Position numbers and translations under genes: made by a program. A stretch of 64,000 bases of DNA, taken from NCBI GenBank assembly GCA_035079385.1, contig JAVHKY010000003.1, positions 11,821,501 through 11,885,500 of the forward strand. Reading direction: 5' to 3'. The notes beneath the pieces are model-generated. The model searched no databases. It saw only the letters and a program-made list of their open reading frames with translations, and was not told the DNA's origin. The DNA comes from Aspidiotus rigidus (taxonomy: Eukaryota; Arthropoda; Insecta; Hemiptera; Diaspididae). The first letter of the stretch is position 1; every line of letters starts with the position of its first letter. Of this stretch, positions 12,901 to 24,279 are shown piece after piece.

Positions 12901-15898
12901 GCATTGACTTAAACTTTACCTATTGGCTGACAGCCAATTCCAATAAATTAATTACTTGAATTCTAGCTTTTCAAAATCGGTCAAAATAATGGCTTAAAAC
13001 TAAAACATAATTATAGTACCTTAATTTTACATGTAATCAATCAATATTTTCCAACAGCTGGCTTTTGGCTGAAAAGCTGATGTCTCAAAATTACTTGGCT
13101 GTCTTTTGGCTTTCCTAAAAATGCCTGAAACAAGAGCTTAAGCTTAAACTTAAGCCAATAACGTCTTTAGCTGCGCATCCCTGTTTTTGGATCAATAGTA
13201 TCGCGATCTTGAATTTCTCATGAGATTGAAAATTTTGGTATTGCCATAAGAGAGTATTGCGATTCAATATCATAATCAACTTCTTGGGCCAAGCTTCCAT
13301 TCATTGCCACCTGCAGCGACTCTACCGCCCATCACCAACTCCCAGACTCAAGCTCAAAGTCAGTTTCCTTTCTTTGTGTGCTTGTTGCTTGTGGCTTTGG
13401 TACTTCAGTTTCATATAAAGGTTGTAGTCCTGTATTTCCCCCAGGGCTGGCAGAACGGGAATGTAACCGGGAACGGAAACGGAACATAACCAGTATTTTT
13501 CAGACTCCGGAACAGTAACGGGAACAAAACTTTATTTTCTGGTTGATTGGGAACCGTTCCCGGGAACGGAACGGAACGTGAAAACTCAGAGAACGGATAA
13601 TTGACGGGAACCGCTCTCTCGTTCAAAGTGAGAACGAGAACAGGACGGGAACGATAAAATTGTTACCGTTCTTTGTTATTGTCCGGAGCTGGTTCATTTT
13701 GTTCCGGAGCCTGTTTATTTCGTTCCGGAGCTGGAACAGAGAACGGAACGGGAACAGAACGAGAACCGGGGCTGAGATCCGGAACCCGTATCCAAGACGG
13801 GATCCGGATCCGATCCTGTTTTTTTTGGCAAGATCCGGATCCGAAAAGATCCTGTTGTTTTTTTGGCAAGATCCGGATCTGGAAAGATCCTGTATTTTTT
13901 TTTTTTTCAGTGAGATCCAGATCTGGAAAGATCCTGTATTTTTTTTTTTTTTCAGTGAGATCCAGATCTGAAAAGATCCTGTATTTTTTTTTTCCAGTGA
14001 GATCCGGATCCGAAAAGATCCCGCATTTTTAACAGGAAACCTGTTTTATGGGGGGCTATTTGAGAAATCTGCCGTCCGCCGTCCGCCGTGCGCCGTCCAG
14101 CGAAAAACTTGGAAAAATTGCGACCCTCGAGCCATATATAATAGGAGAGGGACTTAGAAAAATTTCGACACTCGAACTATATACGATAGGAGAGGGACTT
14201 AGAAAAATTTTGACTCTCGAGCTATATATGATAGAAGGGGGACTTAGAAAAATTTCGACTCTCGAGCTATATATGATAGGAGGGGGACTTGGAAAAATTT
14301 CGACTCTCGAGCCATATGTGATAGGAGGGGGACTTAGAAAAATTTCGACTCTCGAGCTATAGATGATAGAAGGGGGACTTAGAAAAATTTCGATCCTCGA
14401 GCCATATATGATAGGAGAGGGACTTAGAAAAATTTCGACTCTCGAGCTATATAATAGGAGAGAGACAGACCAACTAATCCAAATATAGCTCGAGAGTCGA
14501 AATTTTTCCAAATCCCCCTCCTATCATGTATAGCTCAAGAGTGAAAATTTTAACAAGAAACCTGATTTATCCAACTATATTATATTGGTCTAAACCTTCT
14601 TTTCACTACCTTCCTCCAGATATAAGTTTCCTTGAATTTTCAATACCAAATCTCATTCCAATCATAAAACAGGTTCCCTGCGTTCCTCGTTTAACTTCGT
14701 TAAGGAAGCCGTAATTTTTTTTTCTTCAAGATCCGGATCCGAAAAGATTCCGTATTTTTTTTTTCTGTGAGATCCAGATCCGAAAAGATCCCGTATTTTT
14801 TTTTTTCTGTGAGGTCCAGATCCGAAAAGATACCGTATTTTTTTTTTCTATGAGATCCGGATCCGAAAAGATCCCGTATTTTTTTCATTTGAGATCTCAC
14901 CCCTGATGAGAACATTATTTTTAACCTGAGAACGGGAACGTATCGGGAACGGTATTCATAATTTCAGAAAGTGGGAACCGGAAAAAAAACAAGGAACGGT
15001 TCTCTACTGCAAATTTGAGAACGGTTTGAAAAGGGGAACTGTATAGATTGCTGGGAACGGGAACAGAACCGGAACACTTGTCAAAAAGTACCGTTCTGTC
15101 AGTCCTGATTTTCTCCTTGTATCCGGTTCAGTTTATTCCACTCCAAAACCAGTTCATATTACCCCGGAGCCGGTTCATATCACTCCGGAGCCGATTTATT
15201 ATGCTCCAAGATAAGCTAAAAGCAGAACCATGGCAGAACGTTATCAAGTCGATTGGGAAAGGTTGACAATGGCTGTAAGTTTAAGTTGATGCAAGAATCA
15301 ACTGAAAGCCATAAGCTGAAGTTTAAGTCAATGACGATTGGCTTGACATCCCTGATTTCACATATTAATCTTCTAATATTTCTCATACCTAATCGACCTA
15401 CAATTAATATAAGTCTGGAAAGTGGTATTTCAACACTCGTTGTTAAACTGTATACTAAATTAACATCCAACTTGAAAATTAGGCCATTAGCCGATCACAA
15501 AGAACTTGAAGCAACTAGCAAAACTATGAAAAAACCAATCAAAATTTTGAACGGCTTTCAACCTTTATAGCTTTAGCTCACTAAGCCAATCGCCTTGTCA
15601 ACTTTGAATAACAGGTTACTATGTTCCCTTTGGTCGTTAAATGCCGAATTTGTTTCCACCAGACGATATACGAATAAAATCGCAAAACCCTGCCTCTCAT
15701 TATTTCTCTTTTCTGTTCTAGATGGCATTGTTACCAAAACCAGCAATATGTTCAACAGAAATCTACGAACTAATGTGCGAATGCTGGGAATACGACTACA
15801 AACAAAGACCATCGTTCCAAAAAATTCACTCATTTTTGAAAAGAAATAATTCAGCATACCCCGAAGATCTTGATCGTCAACTCTATCCAAAATTATAA
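3916..15898 (+). CDS. Ddr: Discoidin domain receptor tyrosine kinase (DDR family), 3' part, 12 exons
   Basis: A collagen-receptor-type tyrosine kinase, 5' exons outside the window. Exons: 3916-4049, 4138-4345, 4938-5048, 5132-5313, 5389-5569, 5653-6050, 10187-10324, 10414-10649, 10737-10829, 10904-11048, 11126-11275, 15722-15898. Introns are GT-AG and phases agree, giving 716 codons and a TAA at 15896. The first exons match the DDR ectodomain (GWIGWRNDS, FEFDKIRNF, WIMLSEVNF). A hydrophobic membrane segment is coded at about 5165-5235. The juxtamembrane region has YxxP motifs (YYDVP, CYEVP) that could recruit SH2 proteins. The kinase has VHKDLAARN, RWLPWES and VWSFGVTLWEIL, and ends at LYPKL. 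Odd: the Gly-rich loop reads LGSCHLGEV and DFG reads DIA, while the Lys, Glu and both Asp positions seem present. Introns of 4.1 and 4.4 kb hold transposons. Family assignment is strong; the first acceptor (3915) is less sure. Confidence 0.93.
6340..6726. mobile_element. MITE-like element with about 40-bp terminal inverted repeats
   Basis: The left end (6340-6378) and the reverse complement of the right end (about 6686-6726) share TTTTATAAC, then a C-rich spacer, then GTGCGTTTTTTGTT. The 387-bp element lies in DDR intron 6 (6051-10186), carries no transposase, and encloses a tRNA-like sequence. A target duplication was not resolved by eye. Confidence 0.65.
6545..6630 (-). repeat. tRNA-derived sequence (SINE head or tRNA pseudogene)
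   Basis: The minus strand has a good B box (GGTTCGAGCCCC) and an A-box-like TGGCGCAGCTGGTAG at about tRNA spacing (roughly 45 bp). The anticodon stem and acceptor stem do not pair well, so it is not called as a functional tRNA. It sits inside the inverted-repeat element at 6340-6726. Confidence 0.55.
8286..8395. repeat. Near-perfect 110-bp palindrome
   Basis: The left arm 8286-8340 and right arm 8343-8395 are inverted copies with about three differences and a 2-bp loop. The outer ends are GAGCTC on both sides and the loop-proximal part is ACCAAAA/TTTTGGT. It lies in the same DDR intron. It is probably a tiny foldback element or a replication-derived palindrome. Confidence 0.85.
8477..8517. 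repeat. Short hairpin, 18-bp arms
   Basis: The stem ATTTCTCCTCAAAGCAGC pairs with GTTGCTTTGAGGAGAAAT (17 of 18 positions) around a 5-nt loop. Arms are too short for a typical microRNA precursor and flanking pairing is poor. Confidence 0.6.
9500..9900. repeat. Degenerate purine-rich repeat in DDR intron
   Basis: Two rough copies (about 9535-9640 and 9735-9850) share AGCTGAAAGTTTTAAGCCG-like text followed by GGAGAATTTTGAC. Fragments of the same vocabulary (AAGCCGAAAGC, AGCCGGAAGCC) recur at about 7980-8040, 8560-8640 and 8915-8980. The rest of intron 6051-10186 outside the listed elements shows no gene. Confidence 0.5.
11863..12303. mobile_element. Tc1/mariner-type MITE with TA target duplication
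   Basis: Terminal inverted repeats start AGGGTATGCTCTACCTAGTC and stay similar for about 35 bp or more. The right end mirrors this at 12270-12303. TA dinucleotides flank both ends (11861-11862 and 12304-12305), as expected for a TA-targeting family. At 441 bp with no coding frame it is non-autonomous. It lies in the last DDR intron (11276-15721). Confidence 0.85.
13440..13790. repeat. GGGAACGG-type low-complexity sequence
   Basis: Irregular repeats of GGAACGG/GGGAACG run through here, followed by three copies of a CCGGAGCTGGTTCA-like phrase (13680-13740). The same two kinds of repeat return at 14925-15200 on the other side of the minisatellite. Open frames here are by-products of repetition. 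Confidence 0.7.
13795..14890. repeat. GATCCGGATCCGAAAAGATCC minisatellite, split by a transposon
   Basis: About five units of roughly 45-50 bp (GATCCGGATCCGAAAAGATC followed by a T-run) lie at 13795-14027. Four more in the same orientation lie at 14716-14890. The 14028-14715 element interrupts the array. Units differ mostly by GGATCCG versus AGATCTG and by T-run length. Confidence 0.85.
14028..14715 (+). mobile_element. AACAGG-ended non-autonomous element with internal 45-bp minisatellite
   Basis: The left end reads TTAACAGGAAACCTGTTTTA, then a GCCGTCC-rich stretch. About ten 45-bp units (CTCGAGCTATATATGATAGG core) follow at 14100-14510. A right domain ends AAAACAGGTTCCCTGCGTTC, then CTCGTTTAACTTCGTTAAGG and AAGCCGT. 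The two ends are inverted copies of each other over the AACAGGRAACCTGTTTTAT stretch. No transposase frame is present. The element has jumped into the GATCC minisatellite. Related copies lie at 26077-27003, 29018-29310, 41180-41440 and 41567-42033. Confidence 0.75.
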
Positions 15899-16317
15899 TC
15901 TGACGTACTTAATCAAGATTAAACTGGTTTGGGCAGCTCCACTTATAGAATGAGACTTCTCATGTGCCCAGAGTTCGATGATACTAACAAAACTAGTCAA
16001 AAAGATAAATTTTTAAAACGTATTCTAGTTTTAGAGGCATTTTTACCGTATTTGCGATCCTTCTTCTAATTCTTTTTGTGCGCGTTCCTTTCCACAATCT
16101 GTGTTAGTGATGATAGACAGCTAGGGTGTCTACAGGACCAGAAAAATTGAAAATGTTGAAAAGATAGTTCCTGAAATCATGATGAAGTTTTCAAACTGTA
16201 CTAAACATCAAATAGAAGTGCATACTCAAATATAAAAAATGATATTCATTAAGGATATATTTTTTGGTTTGATTCTGAAAAATCACCCTAAAAAGTCAGG
16301 ATCTTAATTTCCATCAT
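15899..16317 (+). other. DDR 3' untranslated region (start)
   Basis: Sequence directly after the DDR stop codon, without coding signal. The true polyadenylation site cannot be fixed. AATAAA-type signals exist at 16360, 17829, 18154 and 19690, beyond an inserted foldback. Confidence 0.4.
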
Positions 16318-17216
16318 TTATGATTAAAAATCACTTTGGCACTAGGTTTCACAATTTAGGAAATAAACTTTATTGCGACGTTTCGACTGTGCTCACCAGT
16401 CTTTTTCGAGCAACTGAAATAAAATTAAAGGTATAAAAATACGAGAACCGAGTAGCTATCGCAGACAAGTACTATCATACAGGTATGAGACAATGAATCA
16501 TATATTACCATCAGAAAAGTTCTTGATAAGTAATAAGCGCATACTTTTTTCTTTCTGTTTATTTTACATGCATTAAAGTTGAAGTTATTAATCGGACATC
16601 TTATGAATAGGTTTGTTTATCGTGTACCTATCCTAAAAGAATAGGTAAAAAAAAAAAAAAAGAATTATCACATAAGAGTTATAAAATTTAGAGCATTATT
16701 CTCACCAATTTCGATCATCTCGCGGAGCTTTCTTTTCTTAGTCTAACTTTCATGACTTAATATTTTACTTTTTTTTTTTTTTTTTTTAATTGATAAATAT
16801 ATAATGTGGAAAATGAAAGATATAACATTTCTTTAGCCTGTCATTGTAAAGAAGGTAAGGTCAAATGTTTCAATTTGAAAAAATAAAGAAAAAAAGAAAA
16901 AACTAGAATATTAGCTTGTGAAAATACGAATCAGAGAAGAAAGTTCCGCAAGATGATCGAAATTAGCAAGAATAATACTGTAAATTTCGAAAACGACGTT
17001 CGAACTCTCATCAGTTCTATACAAGCTCCTATCTTTAAGAAATTTTGTCATGGTAAGATATGGCACATTGTCTCGTACCTGTATGTTTGTACTCGGTTGA
17101 TAACTACCTACCCGGTTCTCGTATTTTCATAGGTACCTTCAAGTTCATTTGCTCGAAACATCACAATAATAAAGTTTGTTTCTATTTTCTGTGCTAAAGT
17201 GAATTTTAATCATAAA
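16318..17216. mobile_element. Foldback element with arms of about 200-400 bp
   Basis: The ends are inverted (TTTATGATTAAAAATCACTTT at the left; the mirror at 17190-17216). Similarity continues inward through ATACGAGAACCG and CAGGTATGAGACAATG (about 16440-16500 versus 17050-17135). It resumes further in at 16700-16745 versus 16915-16975 (AATTTCGATCATCT). It is non-coding, and rich in T- and A-runs at the centre. Confidence 0.75.
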
Positions 17217-19927
17217 CTTATAGTGCTTCACGCATAAATTGATAATTCGTTTCTAATATTTCTGTAGATACCCAGCGAACAAAACGTTGTTGTTGAATTT
17301 CACAACGTTCTAGTCAAAACTCTTTCTTAACCGATACATGTAATTTATCAGATCTATTTAAGTAAAATTTTTGAAACTCAACTTTTATTATAGATAGTAC
17401 CTATGTACTTATCTATTTTGATAGTGAGTACTATGACCACTCAATCAAATTTTTTAAACCATAGGTAGTTATGACTTTTTGAAACGTTATTTATTAATGT
17501 TCGCTTGCGTCTGAATACCATGTATTATATGTTTTTTTTTTTTTTTTTCTTAAATTTACGTTCCGACAGCAAAATATTGCCCAAAGTGTTGGTGCGTTAG
17601 TAAATTTAAGAACATTTTCCTTACATATCGTTTCAATCATTTGTTTATTTAGTGATCATAATTTCTTTTTTTATCTCTTTTCTTTACTTGATACACCTTG
17701 TTCTAGGTGTACTAAAAAGGAAAAGCTTATAAATCAAAATAGGCCTAGGCGTTATCCCTATTTGTTAGTGATTCAAGGAATACTCGTACGTTCGATTATT
17801 CGGCACGTTGAACATTTTTTATGATTTAATAATAAACGGCTTAATCATCTATATCACTCTTTCTTTTTCGGTATACTTACTCGTGCGTCGATAGTGAGAA
17901 AATTAGATTTACCTACCTACTATAAACCAATTTCTATAATATTCATACATTATAATATTAATTCGTTTCATGTTCCAACGTGTTCTTCTTCCTACATGTC
18001 AATAATTATTTGCGACAATATTTTTTTAGAAATTCAAAATTATCTTCTATTTGGCAAAATGTATTTGAACTATTTTTATAGTACCTCAATACTGAAAGAA
18101 TCTGCATTCAAAGAATGTTTTAAGAAACTTATAAAATTTCCTACGATAGATAATAAATAAAAATCTTCCACAACTTACTACGGTACCGCCGCCATAATAA
18201 ATATACGAGATCAATTCAAAGATATTTTTTCAGTTTCTAAGTGCCGTTTTTTTTTTTTTTTTTTCTTTGTTTCGCGAGGATACACAAGAAACTATAGGAA
18301 ATTGAAAACAAAAATTTTTACCTCGTACATATTTCTAACTTTTCAAATTCAAAATTGGAAACTTTTTCTGCAATTTCCGTTTCAGATTGTGTAATTTTTT
18401 ACATTCTAGTACAAATAACTAATAGTTGAAAATTGGTAACAGACCTTGATTCCGAATTTGAAATGAACTCGAATTTCATTCTCAATCTATTTTCTGATCC
18501 TGGTTAATCGAGAAATGTAGTATTGGTGTACCGTAAAGGCTTTTCAGAAATCTTGAAATCAGATATTTGGCTCGATTGGTGTGAATTGGTGTGGTCATGT
18601 GTGATTTTAATTTCGCTTTACATTCACGAGTACAGTCGTCCAGCTGCATTCATTATATTTTTATTGTTATTTGATACACTCAAGTTCTGCATCTATATTT
18701 CATATTTGAGTAGGTACCTATTTTATTTTAGGAGACCTTCTCAAAAAGAAAGGTTTCGATATACCCTACTCTATTTTGATCGTTAATGTGGATTGTGTTC
18801 ACCGAAAAATGATCTCCCACAATATTCTAAGAATTTCCTTCCGTTTGTCTCGCTGCATCATCATGAGAGTCTCCGAAGATAAAACAATTTTTCAACTGGA
18901 AAAAAATTTCTCTCCGAGTGAAAGAAATTCAGAGAAGAAATTTTTTAAATTTACTTATGTCAACGTAATAATTGCTAACGACACTCTAATTTCAAAATTA
19001 GTATTATACTCACAGCTTATATTGGCTCGCTCCACAGAGCCTTTTCATAGAGTATCATTTACAGTATTTTGAAAATTTCTATTTGACCACTTCCTAATTC
19101 AGTGTCTCGTAAATTATTTTGCATACCGGTACGAATGCGCTGTTGGAATTAACAGGCGGCTTAATTTATTAATCGACGTAACATTCGCAATTAGCACCCA
19201 ACCTTGACAGTCACATCTATTTACATTTCACATCTACATTTCTTGAATTCAAATTTTTTTCATTCCTAAATTGACTATTGAAATTCGTAATATTATTGTA
19301 ATCCTTATTTTACTCATTTGAGTATACTCGTTGGACTCATCTGCATTTTAGATGTGCACGAAAATTACCTTGTTGTATATTTTCAGCGAAAATTGTAATT
19401 ATAGGTAATCAGTCGCTTTTTGTATTTTCTATCGAGTTTTTCTCCCTCTCTCTACCCTGCCTTCTTCTCAAATCTTTTTTAATTGTCCTTTTTTTTTTTT
19501 TTTTTTTTTTTTTTCAAAGAATTGTATTCTTGATGTACCTAATTTCTTTCATAATAACTTTTTTTGTACGTGTAGAATTTTATTTGTTTGAAATGAACGT
19601 AAAATAGGGAAACGATATTTGAATAATTTTTTATTGTCTATTTATTCAAATACTGCACCAGATTGAATTGTATTGTAAATGGTCTATCGAATAAAAGGAA
19701 GAAAAAAAAAAGAAACAATTATTTATTTCTTCTGGTTTTCTATTTCCAAGTGAGACTACCAGAATTTCTACGATACAGTTATCGAAATTAGAGAATAATA
19801 TCTATATCTTTTATATTAGTAAAAATTAATCGACCCGACCCTGCATGCCTCAGCACGGAGGTACCCTATTACAATGTAGCTAAAAAATAGCTAAAACCAA
19901 ATATATTATCTGTGCATTCTATTACTG
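17217..19927. other. AT-rich non-coding interval
   Basis: No gene, RNA or clear transposon was recognised. It contains long T-runs (17530, 18247, 18250-18263, 19490-19515, 16770) and scattered polyadenylation-like signals. It may hold a long DDR 3' UTR, but there is no direct support. Short open frames (17894, 18523, 18776) have no recognisable domain. Confidence 0.5.
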
Positions 19928-21260
19928 TATATATGTTACAGTTAAAACCCGAAATCAGTAAATTCTAAAATTCACTAGTCAAAATTAGTTACCTACCACA
20001 AATGACTTCAGTCAGAACTAGTTTTGACTAGTTGATTCTAGAATAAAAAAATTGTTTGAATTCATCAGTAAATTCTAGTTATAACTGAAATGAACTGAAA
20101 TTGTTCGAGTTCAAAAGGTGATGGTATTTCCAGACATACTTCGGCCAAATTGATAGATATTTGGTAGTTCTGCTCAACTTTGAGGATAAGTAGCTCACAC
20201 TGGAATAAAATATACGAAAAAGTTCTAAATTTTTCTTCCTTAATTCACACATTAAACCGTACATCATACGAATTCGTCGGTCTATAAATAATGTTACAAG
20301 AGCAAACCTAACAGTGACTAATTGACGCACACCATTCAAGTACAAATAAGCTTTGTGAAAAATAAAAATTCAAGGGTGTTGTAGGCTGGAGGCATTTTGT
20401 CTCTGGAGGTACCTTGCCTCCGCCTCCAATGAGGCGAAGATGGTGAGGATTTAAACCAAGATGTTGGAGGCTGGAGCATTTTGCCTCCGGAGGTACCTTG
20501 CTTCCACCTAGAGGCTTGGAGGTGCTTCCAAAGATCCTTTAGGAGGCACTTTTTTCAACAGTATTCTATTCCTCGAACCCTCATTCAGCCACTTTAATGC
20601 TAGCACTGCTCGGTTCGAAGAAAAACCAAAGTTTTAAATACACCTTGTGAGTATCATCTGTCATCTGGCAACACTGGTAGGCCAATATGCTACATCTGGT
20701 CACACTGATCAACGTTACAAGGGCCTTCGGAGGCGTCTCCAAAGACGTCTTCGGTTTCTTCGACAGTGCCTCCGGAGGCATTTTCTCCAATCTCAGTAAT
20801 TGCGCTGGAGGCATTTTGAGGTACTTCCAGAGACATACTTTGGAGGTCAGAAGACACCTCCAAACGTGTCCACTGGAAGCAACCGGAGTCGGAGAGTCAT
20901 TTTCTGTATTCGTTCCGGAGGCCTCTAAAAAAAATTGCTCCAACACCCTTGATAAAAATGCAATTACATTTGTACTAGGGAAGAAATTCATTTTACTGAT
21001 TGGATTCACCCTTCTTGTTTTTACTAGTTAAAACTAGTGTTCCCCGACAATCATAATTCTAGTCAATTCTAGTTTTCATTAGTAAAAACTAGTTTTACCT
21101 GAAATTATTTAAGTTAAAACTAGCTCCAATGCTGAGGGTCACGGTAAATTCTAGAGTTAACTAGTCGAAACTAGTTCTGACTAAAGTCATTTGTGGCAAC
21201 TAGTTTTGACTAGTGAATTTTAGAATTTAGTGATTTCGGGTTTTAACTGTAACATATATA
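19928..21260. mobile_element. 1.33-kb element with about 120-bp inverted termini rich in ACTAGT
   Basis: The left end TATATATGTTACAGTTAAAA and onward (to about 20040) is the inverted copy of about 21145-21260. Both arms carry many CTAGTTTTGACTAGT-like palindromes. The interior (20370-20960) is GC-richer and packed with CCTCCGGAGGC, GGAGGCATTTT and related palindromic repeats. Open frames on both strands there (20581-21009, 20687-21031) follow from these repeats and look non-coding. Confidence 0.8.
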
Positions 21261-23855
21261 AACTATAGATATAACAGTAAAATGAATTACCTAGCAAATT
21301 CTATGAAAAAAAAACTATTCAAAATTCTACATCGAGCATCGAATCTATCTATCTGCGTAAAATGAATTGCCTAGCAAAATAGAAGAAAACAACGATTCAA
21401 TCTCACATCGATTTTCTCGCCTCTTTCAACGACCGCACCTCAGACTATAGATGTCCAAATTCTCAAAAAAAAGGTAGCCAACTTTGTTGGACGAAAGCAA
21501 GAGAAAATGAATTTGACGAAAAGTTTTAATGACGTCACACAGTACACAGATGTGTTACGAAGATCAGCGTGAAAATGATTTATTCAATAGCAAATTGAAA
21601 GAACTCGATTGTCCTTTGCACCACACCTAATTTAACCGATACAATTAGGCTAAAAAATAGCTATAGCCTAATATTATAACGGTAACAATCTTCTCTTTGC
21701 ACTTCATACCTCATTTTATCCGATACAATTTAGCACTTCGCAAATTGAAGGATAATTAATTTGGCAAAAAGTTCTAATGACGTCAAAATGTCCACATAAT
21801 GACGGAAAGTATCTAATGAAGGTGAGCTAATAGGCAAAATATAAAATAGTAGTCACCAAAATATGATGATCCCTTATCAATGTCAACTTTTTGAATCAAA
21901 GATCACTTCAATATTGTAAGAAGTAAAAAAAGAAAAGCAACTGAATGGAACTGAGTAACACAGGTAGTTGCGAGAGTTGGAAACTGTGTTGGAAATGATT
22001 ACACAGGTCAGAGGATACAACTGAGAAAATACTTTGTAGGAAGTATGTTGATTTTGAAGAGTAGGAGAGGAAAAAAGGTGATAGATTCTCAGATTATCTG
22101 TATAATAAGATAGTAAGGATTGTAATGAAGCTTCCAATCAGATTTCTAGGATTCAACCAAAAGAAGTTCAATTGAAGGCTGTAATAGCAAACAATCACGT
22201 GTTTAATAAAGTTGAATAAGGAATTCCCACATCCTCTTCTATGGGACGGATTGGTTTTGATATTGAGAATTGAATTCAAAATTGGAGGGGTTCCAAAAAG
22301 AGGAATTAGATTTGATAAATTTGTGAAAATTAAGCCAACTATAGCAGGAGGGACTCGGAAAAATTGAGACTTTTGAGCTCTATTATGGTAGATAAGGGAT
22401 AGGGAAAATTTTCAATCTCAAAGGAGTCAGATTTGAAAATATTTTTAATATTGGGAATCGAGCTATATTTGTCAGGAGAGGAACTTGGAAAAAATTGAAC
22501 CATCAGAGGAGTTGAAATTGAAAACGCATTTCGTTCATCAATCTATGCAATTATGACAAGTGGATAACTTTAAAAAATTTCAACTTTCAAGCTATATTTT
22601 TTAAGAGAGGAATATGGAAGAATTTTAACTTCCAAGATATATATGACAGGAAAAGGACTTGGAAAAACATCAACCATCATTCTAGGCAAATGTCGAGACG
22701 CCAAAATTTTCAAAAATCCCTCCCCATATGGAACAGGTTTCCTATTAAACCTCGATGTAGGTTATGTAGTCGACATCATAAAAAAAATGGAGATACTCTA
22801 AACATCATCAGGATTTAACAGAAGAATTCCTATAGAAGTGAATTACAAAAATCAGGACTCGACGTCAGGAATAATTGTTAGCTGGAGGTGGGTGGACCCG
22901 AAGGAATGTATTGAGGGTCTTGAGACATTTTGTTCTAATTAAGCTAAATGATGGAAGGGATTTTCAAAGTCTCAACTTGATCAACTCGAGAATAGAAGGA
23001 GGAGTTATTTTCTTTGCATGTAAAAAAGAGAGGTCATAGAACTAATCATTGCTGAAAATTGGAATGACTGTAGAACAAATTATACGTAGAATCAATTATC
23101 AGTGTATGGATAATTGGAGGAGATGGATGCAGAAGAGTAGGAAGAGAGGGAAAAATGGAAAAGTGTGATACTGCAATTCGGAAGACTCAGAAAACGATAA
23201 AGAAATAAAAAAAAAAGGTTGTATGGAAGAACAAGACAATTAAAGAATGAAAGAGTGTAAAAGTGAACGAAATTAAGAACGGAGAAAAGCTTGAAAAGAA
23301 AACTAAGCAGATTGAATTGAACTACGAGATTAAAAGATACAAAGAAAATGGTGCATCTAACTAAGAAATTCCAAATAATATTAAACTCCAGAGTTACTCC
23401 CTTTCTTTACCCAAATTCCTAAATAACAAGATTAAAAGTAGCTATGAGTACTTTGTGTTTGCGTAAGAATTTTGAATACAGGTCCAAAGAAAAGTCATCT
23501 GGAGAATGTCTACTTTTTTTTCTTTTTTAATGTCCAGAATAGAAATACATACATGATATTATCTAGATAACTTACCGAGCTTATTAAAAATTATTCCTGT
23601 TCATATGTTTTCTATAGAAATTTTCTTCACCAATAATTTATTCATAATTTCTTACTTCTGTTTTGTTAAAAGTGATAGGCAATATGAAAAAATATATTTT
23701 GAAAATTTAGATGACACAAATATCAAAAAAATGCATAAGATTAAATGAAAAAAATAATATATTGTATTCGAATTCCGAAAAAGGAGAAATATCTTAAAAT
23801 AAAAATATGTGACAACGTGGAAGGCGCGCCGTCTTGCTATTTAAGTCTCTAAGAT
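21261..23855. other. Gene-free repeat remnants
   Basis: A decayed copy of the AACAGG/45-bp family is visible at about 22340-22760 (CTTGGAAAAATT, AGCTATATTT, and GGAACAGGTTTCCTATTAAA at the end). The rest is AT-rich with no recognisable gene. Open frames at 21883-22279 (minus) have no domain. Confidence 0.5.
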
Positions 23856-23859
23856 TCCA

Positions 23860-24075
23860 GATCTGAGTGGAACAAAGATGCACATCTCTTAGTTTCCAGA
23901 TCTTAACATAGAAAAAATCGAGATTTCTTGGAGCTCTACATCTTAATAGAAAAAGAAGCTTTAGATCTTTTGAAACAAATTAGTAAATAAATATCCGTCA
24001 CGTAACAGTCAATTAGAAAAAAAAACCAAGAGACCCGGATACTGAGGCGCATGGCGACTCAGTCTTGTTACTTCG
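23860..24075. repeat. Fourth relic of the desaturase leader-intron repeat
   Basis: Text such as TTTCCAGATCTTAACATAGA and GACTCAGTCTTGTTA resembles 27165-27365, 43495-43700 and 57755-57960. Those three lie inside the 5'-UTR introns of the three desaturase genes. This fourth copy has no desaturase attached. It could be a dispersed repeat or the remains of a lost gene copy. Confidence 0.55.
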
Positions 24076-24279
24076 AAAAGTAATTCAAGTCCAATCATAT
24101 TCTCGGACTTTTTCACTGAAGTTATACCCGAAAGGGTCGATTCCGGTGTTGGAGGAAACAATATTAAATGCATACGCAACCCGCACCTACTCCATCATGG
24201 AGGACGGGCGGTGCTGCACATGCGACACACAAGCGATTCTCGGACTTTGTTATTTTTTTCAAGTAAAATACCAAAAAAA

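Larger units (their letters stand above)
10283..15835 (+). other. Diverged kinase domain of the DDR gene
   Basis: Kinase subdomains fall across six exons. Subdomain I (about 10283-10324) has G-S-C-H-L-G in place of GxGxxG. The VAIK-type lysine lies in IAAKTC and the C-helix glutamate in MREVRLL (10414-10649 exon). The HRD motif is HKD (near 10810). DFG is D-I-A (near 10945). The P+1 region PIRWLPWES and the VWSFGVTLWE helix follow. Invariant charged residues remain but flexible-loop glycines are lost. This suggests a weakly active or scaffold-type kinase, which is an inference. Every splice junction in it is intact, so it is not simply a pseudogene. Confidence 0.75.

Noticed and set aside
20581..21031. 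Overlapping sense and antisense frames of 142 and 114 codons
   Set aside because: They are produced by GGAGGC/GCCTCC palindromic repeats inside an inverted-repeat element.
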